Below are positions 24,820-33,665 of a stretch of DNA of 64,000 nt, piece after piece. How positions within the stretch are numbered: position 1 is the stretch's first letter; the number at the start of each line of letters is the position of its first letter. Under the pieces are notes generated by a model. It saw nothing but the letters and a program-made list of their open reading frames with translations. It was not told the DNA's origin and did not search any database. The translations under genes and the position numbers were made by a program. This DNA is from Klebsiella sp. BIGb0138 (GTDB taxonomy: Bacteria; Pseudomonadota; Gammaproteobacteria; Enterobacterales; Enterobacteriaceae), in contig NZ_SMCV01000001.1 in assembly GCF_004342285.1 (NCBI RefSeq), forward strand, positions 372,001 to 436,000. Direction: 5' to 3'.

Positions 24820-25735
24820 AAGTGCTCTTCAGATAACGGCTGAAGGTTTCCACCGCCCGCGACACGCGCGGCGCAAATGGCCGAATGACATACAGCTGCG
24901 GCGCAAAGACGTCCACCGGCCGCCAGCCTGGCAGCAGCTCCTGAACGAGGCCGCGGCCAATCGCCTCCCGGGCGCTAAAATCCGGCAGCAGGGCAATCCC
25001 CAGCCCCGCCAGCACCGCATCGCGCAGCGATTCGCTGTTATTGGTGGCGAAAGGCCCATGAACCTTCACGCTCACACGTTCGGAGCGCCCATTACAGGAG
25101 GCAAATGTCCACTCCGGGCTTTGCGGCCCGCGCGGATAGGTCAGACACTGATGGTGACGCAGCGCCTCGGGCCCCTCCGGGCGACCAAAACGACGGATAT
25201 ACTCCGCCGATGCGACAATCAGCGTCGCGGTCTGACACAGAGGCCACGCGACGTGGGTATCCGGCAGCGCCTCCCGGCGGCAGTGGCGAATCGCCAGGTC
25301 AAATCCCTCGCTGGCCAACGATACCAGCCGATCGGTAACCTCAAGCTGTAGCTGAAGCTGCGGGTGCTGATGCAGAAACGGGGTAATCGCCGGCACCAGC
25401 TGCTGACGGGAAAACGCCACCGGCGCCGTGACCCGCAACGTCCCCCGCAGCGGCCCGCCTTCATCACAGGTTGCGCTAAAGATGTCCCGCAGCTGGCCGA
25501 AAGGTTCATTCAGCTCGGCCACCAGCCGCAGCCCGTCTTCGCTCAGCGTCACGTTGCGGGTAGTGCGATGTACCAGCGTCTTGCCGGTAATACGCTCCAG
25601 TTCGCTAATTTTCTGGCTGATGGCCGATTTGCTGACCGCCAGCTTTTCCGCCGCGCGGGTATAGCTCTTTTGCTCCTCCAGCACCGTCAGCCAGTACAGA
25701 TGGGTCCAGTAACTCTCGGGGCGGATTTCGCTCAT
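24812..25735 (-). CDS. LysR-family transcriptional regulator
   Basis: LysR regulator of 307 residues: winged helix-turn-helix (YTRAAEKLAVSKSAISQKISELE) followed by the substrate-binding co-inducer domain. It diverges from the tautomerase gene with a 117 bp gap, so the usual arrangement predicts it controls that gene and itself. It resembles the single-domain group often linked with small oxidoreductases or tautomerases. Confidence 0.9.
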   Translation of the reverse strand: MSEIRPESYWTHLYWLTVLEEQKSYTRAAEKLAVSKSAISQKISELERITGKTLVHRTTRNVTLSEDGLRLVAELNEPFGQLRDIFSATCDEGGPLRGTLRVTAPVAFSRQQLVPAITPFLHQHPQLQLQLEVTDRLVSLASEGFDLAIRHCRREALPDTHVAWPLCQTATLIVASAEYIRRFGRPEGPEALRHHQCLTYPRGPQSPEWTFASCNGRSERVSVKVHGPFATNNSESLRDAVLAGLGIALLPDFSAREAIGRGLVQELLPGWRPVDVFAPQLYVIRPFAPRVSRAVETFSRYLKSTFS

Positions 25736-25852
25736 AGTGATTGTTCACCAGTAAAAACAATGAATTCAAATATAGCGGTTTTTGCTCATCAGGGCATGGG
25801 GTAGCTTTATGGGTGTCAGCTTTTTCATCAACAGACTCAAGGAGCGCCCGCC

Positions 25853-26242
25853 ATGCCATTATTGACATTTGATGTGATTGAAGGTCGAACTGCACGCGAA
25901 ATCAAAACCCTGCTGGATGCGGCTCATCGTGCCGTTATCCGGGCCTTTAAAGTGCCGGAGCGCGACCGTTACCAGATTGTTCACGAAAATAAAGCACACC
26001 ATATGGTGATTGAGGATACCGGGCTGGGCCTGACGCGGAGCAAAAGTCTGGTGGTGGTACGGGTATTCACCAGTCCCCGTAGCGAAGAGCAGAAGCAGCT
26101 GTTCTACGCCACGCTGCTCGCTGAGCTGCAGGAGCACTGCGGGCTGAGCGCGGATGATTTAATGATTTCCGTGATCGGCAATCAGCAAGGCGACTGGAGT
26201 TTTGGCCGCGGCGTCGCCCAGTATATGACCGGGGAGCTGTGA
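25853..26242 (+). CDS. Tautomerase family protein
   Basis: Tautomerase-superfamily protein of 129 residues that would start with the catalytic proline after methionine removal (MPLLTFDVIEGR). This is the length of the fused or long-chain tautomerases rather than the 60-80-residue 4-oxalocrotonate form. Segments VHENKAHHMVIED and LMISVIGNQQGDWSFG are typical of the group found beside LysR regulators. It probably handles enol-keto conversion of a small keto acid or quinone-like compound; the substrate is unknown. Confidence 0.8.
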   Translation: MPLLTFDVIEGRTAREIKTLLDAAHRAVIRAFKVPERDRYQIVHENKAHHMVIEDTGLGLTRSKSLVVVRVFTSPRSEEQKQLFYATLLAELQEHCGLSADDLMISVIGNQQGDWSFGRGVAQYMTGEL

Positions 26243-26261
26243 GCCGCAGAGCCAGCAGCCG

Positions 26262-26993
26262 CTACGAATGCGGCGCGGCGGCCATGCGCAGGCGGGCCTT
26301 TTGCTCGATATTTTCCAGCAGCTCCTGCACATCATCCTCATCAATATCGAGGAACTGCCCGTCAAGCAGCGCGGCGTGAATATCTTCCCGGGTTACCGGG
26401 ATACCCAGCGGGACGACCTGAGGTTTGACCTCTTCCGCCGCTAGAGGATGCGGATAGCGGCGCCCGACCAGATTATTGAAGATGATGGCCAGCAGCGCCA
26501 GCATGGCTGAATTCAGCAGCACCGGAGTCAGCACAAAGTGGTATCCCGCGCTGTGGATGCCCGCTCCGCCGAGGATTGCCGTCAGCGCCACGGCGCCGCC
26601 GGGCGGGTGCAGGCAGCGAAGAAAATACATCGCCGCGATGGCCAGCCCGGCAGCCAGACCGCAGGCCAGTGCCAGGTTGGGAACCAGCAGCCCGACGGTG
26701 ACGCCGATCAGTGCCGAAAGCACATTGCCACCGACAATTGACCACGGCTGGGCTAACGGACTGCTGGGGACCCCAAACAACAACACCGCGGAAGCCCCCA
26801 TCGGGGCGATAAACCACAGGTTGACCTCGCCCAGCAGCCAGTGGCTGAACATACTGGTGACAGCCAGTCCGGTGCCCGCGCCAATCGATCCGAGGAGAAT
26901 ATGTTTTCTGGCAACCGGCAGCGCATGCGGCTTGAGGCGTCCTAAAAAAATGCGCAACCGCGAAAACAGAGCGGAGGGTAACACGCTTAACAT
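26262..26993 (-). CDS. HPP family integral membrane protein
   Basis: Inner-membrane protein of 243 residues with about four or five helices and the name-giving motif in FLRCLHPPGGAVALTA. Helices run through residues 35-180; the C-terminal 60 residues are cytoplasmic and acidic (LDIDEDDVQELLENIE). HPP proteins in plastids and cyanobacteria have been linked to nitrite transport, but the enterobacterial ones are uncharacterised. GGTGAG seven bases before ATG 26993 fixes the start over a GTG at 27008. Divergent from the adenosylhomocysteinase-like gene. Confidence 0.8.
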   Translation of the reverse strand: MLSVLPSALFSRLRIFLGRLKPHALPVARKHILLGSIGAGTGLAVTSMFSHWLLGEVNLWFIAPMGASAVLLFGVPSSPLAQPWSIVGGNVLSALIGVTVGLLVPNLALACGLAAGLAIAAMYFLRCLHPPGGAVALTAILGGAGIHSAGYHFVLTPVLLNSAMLALLAIIFNNLVGRRYPHPLAAEEVKPQVVPLGIPVTREDIHAALLDGQFLDIDEDDVQELLENIEQKARLRMAAAPHS

Positions 26994-27194
26994 CTGACAA
27001 CTCACCACGTCATAATCATAACTTATGCTTCATTGTCTTTTTTTAACCATATTTTAACAACCTTATCTTTATCATGGCTACCGCCCCCCGGAATTTAGCG
27101 ATACGCCGCAGTTATGTGATTCCCGCACACTACGTTAGAATCTTTTTCCCTAACCAGGGTTTCACCCACTCTACGGATTGAAGGTCATAATATA

Positions 27195-28304
27195 GTGAAT
27201 AATAAGACAAATTTAGTGAAAGAAGTGGCATGGGCCAGCCAGAATATGCCGCGTACCCTGCGTCAGGTCGCCGCCCTTCCCGACCTGAGCCACGTTCGCC
27301 TGGCCTGCTGTATGCATCTGGATATGAAAATGATCCCGCTGGTACAGGGGATTCTGGAAAAAGGGGCGAAAGTGTTTTTAACCACCTGTAACCCCACCAC
27401 CGTCCAGGATGAGGTGGTTGCCTGGCTGGTAGAGCGCGGCGCGGAAGCCTGCGCCTGGCGCGATATGAGCGAGTCCGACTGGCGGCGCTCCTGGGAACAA
27501 GCCATCGCCTGGGGCCCCACCCATCTGTGCGAAATGGGGGCCGATATTACTACCCTGCTCCACCAGCGCGGCGAGTTTGGCAACATCGTGGCGGGCCTTG
27601 AGGCCACCGGCTCCGGCGTCAGTCGTCTTGGCGATATCCGCCCGGGCTACCCTATTTTTAACTGGGATGACCTGCCGGTTAAAGAGGGTCTGCATAATCG
27701 CCATATGGTGGGCCTCACCGCCTGGCATACCTTCTTCCAGACCACGCATCTGACCCTGCATGAGAAAAAGGTACTGGTCATTGGCTACGGTCTGGTGGGC
27801 CAGGGCGTCGCAGCGGCGGCCAAAGCCTTTGGCGGACAGGTGATGGTGGCGGAAATCGACCCCGCCCGTCGCCTGCAGGCCGCCTATGATGGCTGGCACG
27901 TCGTCGACCTGCAGGAGGCCATCGCCGCAGCCGATGTGGTGGCAACGGCAACCGGCGGCAAAAAAGTGGTCAACCGCCAGGCGCTGGATAAGGCCAAAGA
28001 TGGCGTATTTATCCTCAACGTGGGCCACGTCGCGGAAGAGATCGATTGTGAGTACCTGCGGCAGTTCAGCCATGAAGAGGTGATGCCGTACATTAACGCC
28101 TGGCGGATGGAGAATAAAACCGTCTATCTGATGGCTAACGGCTCAATGCTGAATCTGACCGCAGGGTTTGGTGATAGCCTCAACGCCTTTGACGTGACCC
28201 TGGCGGTGATGGCAAGCGGGATCCATCACATCGTGACTGACGGTATGAAAGCCGCGGCAGAGGTCTATTTGCTGCCGCAGAACGTTTGGCAAAAAGCGCT
28301 ATAG
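27195..28304 (+). CDS. Adenosylhomocysteinase-like NAD-binding protein
   Basis: Protein of 369 residues related to S-adenosylhomocysteine hydrolase, which is normally 430-470 residues. Conserved parts are the N-terminal CMHLDMK, CNPTTVQDEVVAW, GLEATGSGV and the Rossmann motif VIGYGLVGQG. Residues that bind substrate in true SahH appear changed: the DDGGDLT segment reads CEMGADIT, and the Lys-Asp pair reads Lys-His (VKEGLHN). The C-terminal tail that reaches the partner's NAD is absent (the protein ends QNVWQKAL). It starts at GTG. Enterobacteria recycle adenosylhomocysteine by Pfs/LuxS, so a different substrate is likely. Confidence 0.7.
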   Translation: MNNKTNLVKEVAWASQNMPRTLRQVAALPDLSHVRLACCMHLDMKMIPLVQGILEKGAKVFLTTCNPTTVQDEVVAWLVERGAEACAWRDMSESDWRRSWEQAIAWGPTHLCEMGADITTLLHQRGEFGNIVAGLEATGSGVSRLGDIRPGYPIFNWDDLPVKEGLHNRHMVGLTAWHTFFQTTHLTLHEKKVLVIGYGLVGQGVAAAAKAFGGQVMVAEIDPARRLQAAYDGWHVVDLQEAIAAADVVATATGGKKVVNRQALDKAKDGVFILNVGHVAEEIDCEYLRQFSHEEVMPYINAWRMENKTVYLMANGSMLNLTAGFGDSLNAFDVTLAVMASGIHHIVTDGMKAAAEVYLLPQNVWQKAL

Positions 28305-28349
28305 CCGCCCGCAACGAGTTCAGGGTGCCATCGGCGCCCTGATTCAGGT

Positions 28350-29411
28350 TTAGCGGCTTTCCGGCAATACAATATTGCTCTCAGCCAGCGTGCCCATCTC
28401 ATTAAATACCGTACAGGCCGCCTCCACCAGCTGCATCGCCAGCGCTGCGCCGCTTCCCTCGCCGAGACGCATCCCCATATCTAAATAGGGCTCCAGCCGC
28501 AGGTGCTCGAGGGCAATACGCGCCCCTTTTTCTGCCGACAGATGCGAAGGGATCAGGTAAGGATGAACCGCCGGAGCCAGACGACAGGCGGCCAGCGCCG
28601 AGGCATAGGAGAGGAAACCGTCCAGCACCACCGGCAGCCCGCAGGAGGCGGCCCCCAGCATAACGCCGGTCATGCCGACCAGATCGAAGCCCCCCACTTT
28701 TGCCAGCACGTCGAGGCCATCTTCAGGCTGCGGCTGGTTGACGGCGATCGCCTGGCGTACGACATCCGCTTTGTGCGCCAGCTGCGATACCGGTAGATTA
28801 GCGCCGATCCCCACCACGTCACGCGCATCATGCCCGGTCAGCACGCTGACTACCGCCGCAGCCGGCGTCGTGTTAGCCATACCGAGCTCGCCGACGCCAA
28901 ACAATCTGACGCCCTCAGCCGCCAGCTCCCGGGTAAAACGTATACTCGCCAGCAGCAACGTCGTCGCCTGCTCCCGGCTCATGGCCGCGGTGCGGGCAAT
29001 ATTGGCGCTGCCGCGCGCCATTTTCATATTCACCAGTCCGGGGAGCGGATCCGCATCGATACCGGCGTCCACCACATGTACCTGCGCCCCCGCCAGTGCC
29101 GCCAGTACGCAAACGCCGGTATTTTTCCGGGTCATGTTGGCCGCCTGAATCGCGGTGATGACCTGAGGTGAGATGGCGACCCCTTCATGCCAGACGCCAT
29201 GGTCGGCGCACATCACCACGATGGCTTTCTCCGTCAGACGCAGCTGCCCCTGCAACCCCGGCATGCCGGCCAGCTGTACGGCCAGTGCTTCCAGACGCCC
29301 TAAACTGCCCGGTGGCTTTAATAAACCATCCAGATGCAGCTGTGCCTGGGCCATCGCGGTTCGATCCGGCAGCGGAATGGCGGCGATGAAAGCAGAAAGA
29401 GTGTCCATCAT
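28350..29411 (-). CDS. cobT: Nicotinate-nucleotide--dimethylbenzimidazole phosphoribosyltransferase
   Basis: CobT of 353 residues makes alpha-ribazole phosphate for the lower ligand of cobalamin. Typical segments: [54 protein letters not shown] and the catalytic-glutamate region [11 protein letters not shown]. In E. coli and Salmonella it forms cobUST with two other genes; here it stands alone with the adenosylhomocysteinase-like gene on one side and tmaR on the other. Likely still active, since all family blocks are intact. Confidence 0.95.
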   Translation of the reverse strand: MMDTLSAFIAAIPLPDRTAMAQAQLHLDGLLKPPGSLGRLEALAVQLAGMPGLQGQLRLTEKAIVVMCADHGVWHEGVAISPQVITAIQAANMTRKNTGVCVLAALAGAQVHVVDAGIDADPLPGLVNMKMARGSANIARTAAMSREQATTLLLASIRFTRELAAEGVRLFGVGELGMANTTPAAAVVSVLTGHDARDVVGIGANLPVSQLAHKADVVRQAIAVNQPQPEDGLDVLAKVGGFDLVGMTGVMLGAASCGLPVVLDGFLSYASALAACRLAPAVHPYLIPSHLSAEKGARIALEHLRLEPYLDMGMRLGEGSGAALAMQLVEAACTVFNEMGTLAESNIVLPESR

Positions 29412-29534
29412 GTTCCTCGTAGCATTTTTCAGTGATTTACCGTCGCCCGTCGCAAACAGCGTCGCGCTCCGCAGGCAGCGTTACACGGCGGTTCGCCGCA
29501 GGGGGAAGGATATCAATCAGAGGGAGGGGGCATC

Positions 29535-29559
29535 CCCGGCGGCGCGAGTCGCCGCCGGG
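29535..29559. other. GC-rich hairpin between cobT and tmaR
   Basis: CCCGGCGGCG pairs perfectly with CGCCGCCGGG around a five-base loop, 15 bp downstream of the tmaR stop. There is no T run, so it may protect the tmaR mRNA or terminate only weakly. Confidence 0.45.
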
Positions 29560-29573
29560 CAGGTACAGCGTGA

Positions 29574-29909
29574 TTACTCAGCGATCTTCTCTTCGACCTT
29601 CGCTTCGCCAATCACTTTCAGCTTTTTGGAAATGTCGCGACGTTCTTTCGACAGTTCGGCGTTTTTGATGATGTAATCATCAACACGATCTTCGTAATCG
29701 CTTTTCATGCTGGCGATGATGCCCTGAATAGCTTCAACGCTCATGCCCGGTTTGATGTAGTCACTGAGGTTGTCCAGCAGCAGTACGCGCTTCTGGTTAT
29801 CACGGATCTTTTTCTCAACGTCCTGAATTTCACGCTGCAGCTTGTTCTTACGACGGTACAGGCGAACAAACTCCAGTACGTCCTGGAAAGAAGGCTTAGT
29901 TGTTTCCAT
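29574..29909 (-). CDS. tmaR: TmaR (YeeX), polar localisation factor of PTS enzyme I
   Basis: Coiled-coil protein of 111 residues, nearly the same as E. coli TmaR/YeeX: opens with [20 protein letters not shown], and the lysine/glutamate-rich heptads run through the protein. In E. coli it forms polar clusters that hold enzyme I of the sugar phosphotransferase system. Gene position (between cobT and yeeA) is as in the E. coli chromosome. Confidence 0.93.
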   Translation of the reverse strand: METTKPSFQDVLEFVRLYRRKNKLQREIQDVEKKIRDNQKRVLLLDNLSDYIKPGMSVEAIQGIIASMKSDYEDRVDDYIIKNAELSKERRDISKKLKVIGEAKVEEKIAE

Positions 29910-30077
29910 TTTTACACCCCTAATATTTGAGATTCGGATTCGCTAAAGCGACTGCTATATAGGGCTAACATAACTGTTAGCAGCCGCGGATGACAATGTT
30001 TTTTCCTTTATGTTTATCATACCCCTAAATGCTGCTGAATCGAAGCAACCGGTGGGTAAATTGCACGCATCTGGCTG

Positions 30078-31136
30078 TTATTTACGCAAAGCGCGGCAGA
30101 TCAAATTCGACAGCAGCTCAAGCTGGCGCGCCAGTTCAATCGTCAACCAGACGTAGCCGTGGATCGGCGTTTCCGCCAGGTTATCCCCCTGATGCGCTTC
30201 CATTAGCTCGCGCAGCTCGGCAACGATCTCATTGAGTTTTTCGCTGTTGGCGCGAATCGGCTGCGGATTACCTTCATACAGCGCATGCGCGATGGTCAAT
30301 AATGTTTGCTGGGTCATCTGCTGGGTTTCACGCAGCGTATGGGCGTTCAGCATCACGAAATGGCCAGAACGCGAAATCCAGTAAGCGTTGATCTGCAGCT
30401 CCAGCATGCAGACCAGGTTGCGGCTGACGGTCTGAATCGCTTCGAAGATGGCCTTCTGGATATGGGTTTCTTTGCTGGCCGGCGTAATCAACCCGCGCAT
30501 CTTCACCACGTCGTTGAGCACCTGTTGCAGATGTTTTTCCAGCCGCGGCCTTTCCACCAGGTTCGGGGAAAACCCGGCCTGGTAGAGGCGATTGAAGGCG
30601 GTAACGTAACTGGCCATCTGGATCCGCCAGTGCAGGAAGGCCCGCTGCGGCCAGATACCGGTGAACAGCATGGCCAGCAGCGAGCCGAAGATAACGTCTC
30701 CGCTTCGCCAGAGCGCGGTGTGCATATCGCCCGGCGGCGCTCCGACCACCACCGCCAGGGTAATGCCAATAAGCAGCGCCTGATACGGTTTTTTGCCCAA
30801 CGCCAGCCAGCCGCAGAGGAACATGGCCACCGCGCACCACAGCACCATGATGGGTAAGGAGATAAGCTCAAGTTTTAGCGCCACCAGCCCGAGCGCCGAG
30901 CCAAGAATGGTCCCGCCGATACGCTCAAAGGCGCGCGGCACCACGTTGCCCCAGAACGAAATCGGCCCCATCACCACCACCAGGGTAATCAGGGGCCAGG
31001 TCCCTTCCGGGACATTCAGCAGACGTACCAACAAAAATGTGAGGACAAAAGCCAAAGCGATCCGAATACCGTGTACCACCCGATAGTGGCGATACAGGCG
31101 AATTTCAAAAGGCTTTAGTGATTTATCAGCGCGCAC
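30078..31136 (-). CDS. yeeA: YeeA, FUSC-family inner membrane protein
   Basis: Predicted inner-membrane protein of 352 residues, the same length as E. coli YeeA, with about six helices in the first half (LAFVLTFLLVRLL, LITLVVVMGPISFWG, LPIMVLWCAVAMFLCGWL, ALLIGITLAVVVG) and a soluble helical second half (KMRGLITPASKE, LVCMLELQINAYW). FUSC proteins are related to fusaric acid and aromatic acid efflux components; the function of YeeA is not established. A TTG at 31151 is in frame, but GTG 31136 has GGAG six bases upstream and aligns with the E. coli start. Confidence 0.88.
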   Translation of the reverse strand: MRADKSLKPFEIRLYRHYRVVHGIRIALAFVLTFLLVRLLNVPEGTWPLITLVVVMGPISFWGNVVPRAFERIGGTILGSALGLVALKLELISLPIMVLWCAVAMFLCGWLALGKKPYQALLIGITLAVVVGAPPGDMHTALWRSGDVIFGSLLAMLFTGIWPQRAFLHWRIQMASYVTAFNRLYQAGFSPNLVERPRLEKHLQQVLNDVVKMRGLITPASKETHIQKAIFEAIQTVSRNLVCMLELQINAYWISRSGHFVMLNAHTLRETQQMTQQTLLTIAHALYEGNPQPIRANSEKLNEIVAELRELMEAHQGDNLAETPIHGYVWLTIELARQLELLSNLICRALRK

Positions 31137-31234
31137 GGCCCTCTCCAGCAAGAAGCAAAGGCCAATTGTAACTGCTTTTTCAGCACAAGCAGCACGCTAA
31201 TCTAAAAAACCTTGCCTGTAGCAGGGACGCCCGT

Positions 31235-31708
31235 TTATTTCCCGCCACGTTCGACCGCGACATACATCTCAATGTCCCAGTAGCCGTCCTGATTGCCATC
31301 GTTCAGATAGACTTCAAAGCAGGGTTGTGCCGCAATCTGATACTCCTTGCTTTGCATCAGGCTGTTGAAGAACTGCAGCCACGGCGTGGAGAAATCATGA
31401 TCCACCACCCGCGCGCGGGCGAAAGCATACTCACCGCCGGCAATCTCGGTCAGAATCACCCCTTCGCTATTCGGCGGGATCACATAATCATCGGCGACCG
31501 TCACCGCCGTATCGCAGCGCAGTTTCTCAGGCGGAACCTGATCGGGATTATCGTAATAGACGGCAACCCATTCCTGCGCCGGCACCTGACTGTTGCTGAC
31601 CCAGGCCATCAGCTGTTCAAAGCCCTGTTTAACGGTCTGCTCCCAGGGCCCTACCAGATGAAAACCGGCAATTTTCTTGTTGCCGACGGACTTCACGCTG
31701 TAGTTCAT
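31235..31708 (-). CDS. sbmC: DNA gyrase inhibitor SbmC (GyrI)
   Basis: GyrI-like protein of 157 residues that binds gyrase and protects against gyrase poisons such as microcin B17. It starts [21 protein letters not shown], as in E. coli, with GGAGG seven bases before the ATG. An upstream frame extension to 31840 is not real. A near-perfect LexA box overlaps the promoter, matching its known SOS induction. Confidence 0.94.
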   Translation of the reverse strand: MNYSVKSVGNKKIAGFHLVGPWEQTVKQGFEQLMAWVSNSQVPAQEWVAVYYDNPDQVPPEKLRCDTAVTVADDYVIPPNSEGVILTEIAGGEYAFARARVVDHDFSTPWLQFFNSLMQSKEYQIAAQPCFEVYLNDGNQDGYWDIEMYVAVERGGK

Positions 31709-31730
31709 GTTGCCTCCGCGATTGATTGAA

Positions 31731-31750
31731 TACTGTATATATATACATGC
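31731..31750. promoter_or_regulatory. LexA (SOS) box of sbmC
   Basis: TACTGTATATATATACATGC matches the E. coli consensus (CTGT-N8-ACAG with flanking T/A) except in the last few bases. It lies 22 bp upstream of the sbmC start codon. Confidence 0.85.
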
Positions 31751-31950
31751 AATGTAGCAGGCAGCCAGAAAACAGTATGTGCGCTGATTCACAGAGTCGC
31801 CATCGCCGGAGGCTGAAAAATGACGTCGCCCGCTTTCCACGCGGCGTTTACTTCAACCGCACCTCAACGCGCCCTTCGCTTTCATTGTCTTCGCCCGGCC
31901 GTTTATCGATACTCGCTATATAAATAACGACATAACGATAAAGAGGACCT

Positions 31951-32877
31951 ATGCAAGGAAAAATCAAGTACACGCTCATGGCGCTGCTGGTGTGGCAGCT
32001 GACCCCGGCGGCCATGGCGCAGGATATTCGCGTCACCTATGCCGGTTCGATGGGGAAGGTCATGGATCAGGGGCTAGGCCCGGCGTTTGCCAAAGCGCAA
32101 AACGGCGATTATCAGGGACAAGGCCAGGGCGCCTACGGCATGGCGCGCCTGCTGGCCAGCCATAAGCTGACCGCCGACGTTTTTGTCTCAATAACCCCGG
32201 GTCCGATGCAGATTCTGAAAGACGCCGGTTTGATTGACGACGCGATACCGGTCGCCAGCACCAGCATGGTGGTCGCGTACAGCCCGAAAGGAAAATACGC
32301 CGCGCAATTTGCCGCGGCGAATAAAAATCAGGATGCCTCGTGGCTGAATCTACTGTCGCAGAAAGACGTCCGCTTTGGCCGCACCGACCCGTACGTCGAT
32401 CCGAAAGGCCAGAATATCGTCTTTACCCTGCTGCTGGCCGAGAAGTATTACCGCCAGCCGGGCATCAGTGAAAAAATCCTCGGCGAACTGCAAAACCCGG
32501 CGCAGACCCACCAGGAAGGCGGCCTGCTGAGCCGCCTGGAAAGCGGCCAGGTCGATGCCGCGGCGGGCTATGAAAGTGAAGTGATCTCCGCGCACCTGCC
32601 GTACGTCGCGCTGCCCGATGAAATTAACCTCAGCAACCCGGCAATGGCGAAACAGTGGTACGACACCGTCAGTTTCACCATTAAGGACAGCGCCGGTAAA
32701 GACCAGACGCTGCATACTCAGCCGCTGGTTTTCTACGCCGCGGTGCTGAAAAACGCCCCGAACGGCGTGGAACAAGGGCAAAAATTTGTCCAGTTCATGC
32801 AAAGCGCCCAGGGGCAGCAGCTGTTTAAACAATACGGCTATGCCGCGGCGAAAGGAGATAATTTATACGCCAGGTAA
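31951..32877 (+). CDS. ABC transporter substrate-binding protein, molybdate/tungstate type
   Basis: Periplasmic binding protein of 308 residues with signal peptide MQGKIKYTLMALLVWQLTPAAMA. The mature part follows the ModA/WtpA pattern (VTYAGSMGKVMDQGLGPAF, TADVFVSITPGPMQIL, FGRTDPYVDPKGQNIVFTL, GQVDAAAGYESE). The longer extent and DPYVDPKG motif resemble the tungstate/molybdate WtpA group more than E. coli ModA. Its last codons overlap the predicted ribosome site and start of the permease gene. No ATPase gene follows. Confidence 0.85.
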   Translation: MQGKIKYTLMALLVWQLTPAAMAQDIRVTYAGSMGKVMDQGLGPAFAKAQNGDYQGQGQGAYGMARLLASHKLTADVFVSITPGPMQILKDAGLIDDAIPVASTSMVVAYSPKGKYAAQFAAANKNQDASWLNLLSQKDVRFGRTDPYVDPKGQNIVFTLLLAEKYYRQPGISEKILGELQNPAQTHQEGGLLSRLESGQVDAAAGYESEVISAHLPYVALPDEINLSNPAMAKQWYDTVSFTIKDSAGKDQTLHTQPLVFYAAVLKNAPNGVEQGQKFVQFMQSAQGQQLFKQYGYAAAKGDNLYAR

Positions 32878-33665
32878 AACGCGCCGGGCGCATTGCCGGC
32901 TGGCTCTCGCTGCCGGCATTGCTGCTGCTCAGCGTCCCCTTTCTGACCTTAATCAGCGTCACGCCGTGGCATCATCTGCGCCTTGCCTGGCGCGACGACG
33001 ATGCGATCCTCGTGTCGATGGGGCTGGGGTGCCTGGCGCTGGCGACGATCGTGGCGATAGGCCTGCCGACCGCCTGGTGGCTGTCGCAGGCCCGCGGTCG
33101 TCCGCGTCTGCTGGCGGAATTGCTGTTGATGATCCCGCTGCTGACCCCGCCGCTGGCGATGGGTATTTTACTGGTCAGCGCCTATGGCCCCTACGGACTG
33201 GCCGGCCAGTGGCTGACGCGGATGGGCGTCACGCTGGTCAACAATCCCGCCGCCTTTGTCCTCGCTCAGGTCTACGGCGCGCTACCCTACTTTATCGTGG
33301 TCGCCCGCTCGGCGTTCGCCACGGTGCCGAAAGCGATCCTTGAAGCCGGGCAAACGCTGGGCGCCTCGGGCTGGAACCGTTTTCGTTTTCTCGCCCTGCC
33401 GCTGGCGCTGCCGGGGCTGGCCTCCGCGGTGGCTCTGGCCTGGGTACGCGCCGTCGGCGAGTTCGGCATTGTGATGATCTTTGCCTACTTCCCCCAGGGG
33501 ATCCCGGTAAAACTCTATACCAATCTGCAAAACGACGGCGTTGACGCGGTCTATACCCTGCTGTGGATGCTGCTGATCGTCACCCTGCCTCTGCCGCTGG
33601 CCTGCTTTGCGTTGGGAAGAGGCGCGACGTGGCGGCGAAAAACGCCGCCGCCGGCTACAAACTAA
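32865..33665 (+). CDS. ABC transporter permease, molybdate/sulfate type, non-standard start
   Basis: ModB/CysU-type permease of about 266 residues with six helices and the EAA loop (EAGQTLGASGWNRFRFLALP). The well-placed GGAG at 32854-32857 points to codon ATA at 32865 (then RQVKRAGRIAGWL), which lies seven bases on and precedes a complete first helix. The first conventional start, TTG 32919, would cut that helix and has no ribosome site. Either AUA initiation or a start-codon mutation is implied. The stop codon overlaps the tail of the convergent Wzi-like gene by 11 bp, leaving no room for an ATP-binding subunit. Confidence 0.75.
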   Translation: MRQVKRAGRIAGWLSLPALLLLSVPFLTLISVTPWHHLRLAWRDDDAILVSMGLGCLALATIVAIGLPTAWWLSQARGRPRLLAELLLMIPLLTPPLAMGILLVSAYGPYGLAGQWLTRMGVTLVNNPAAFVLAQVYGALPYFIVVARSAFATVPKAILEAGQTLGASGWNRFRFLALPLALPGLASAVALAWVRAVGEFGIVMIFAYFPQGIPVKLYTNLQNDGVDAVYTLLWMLLIVTLPLPLACFALGRGATWRRKTPPPATN

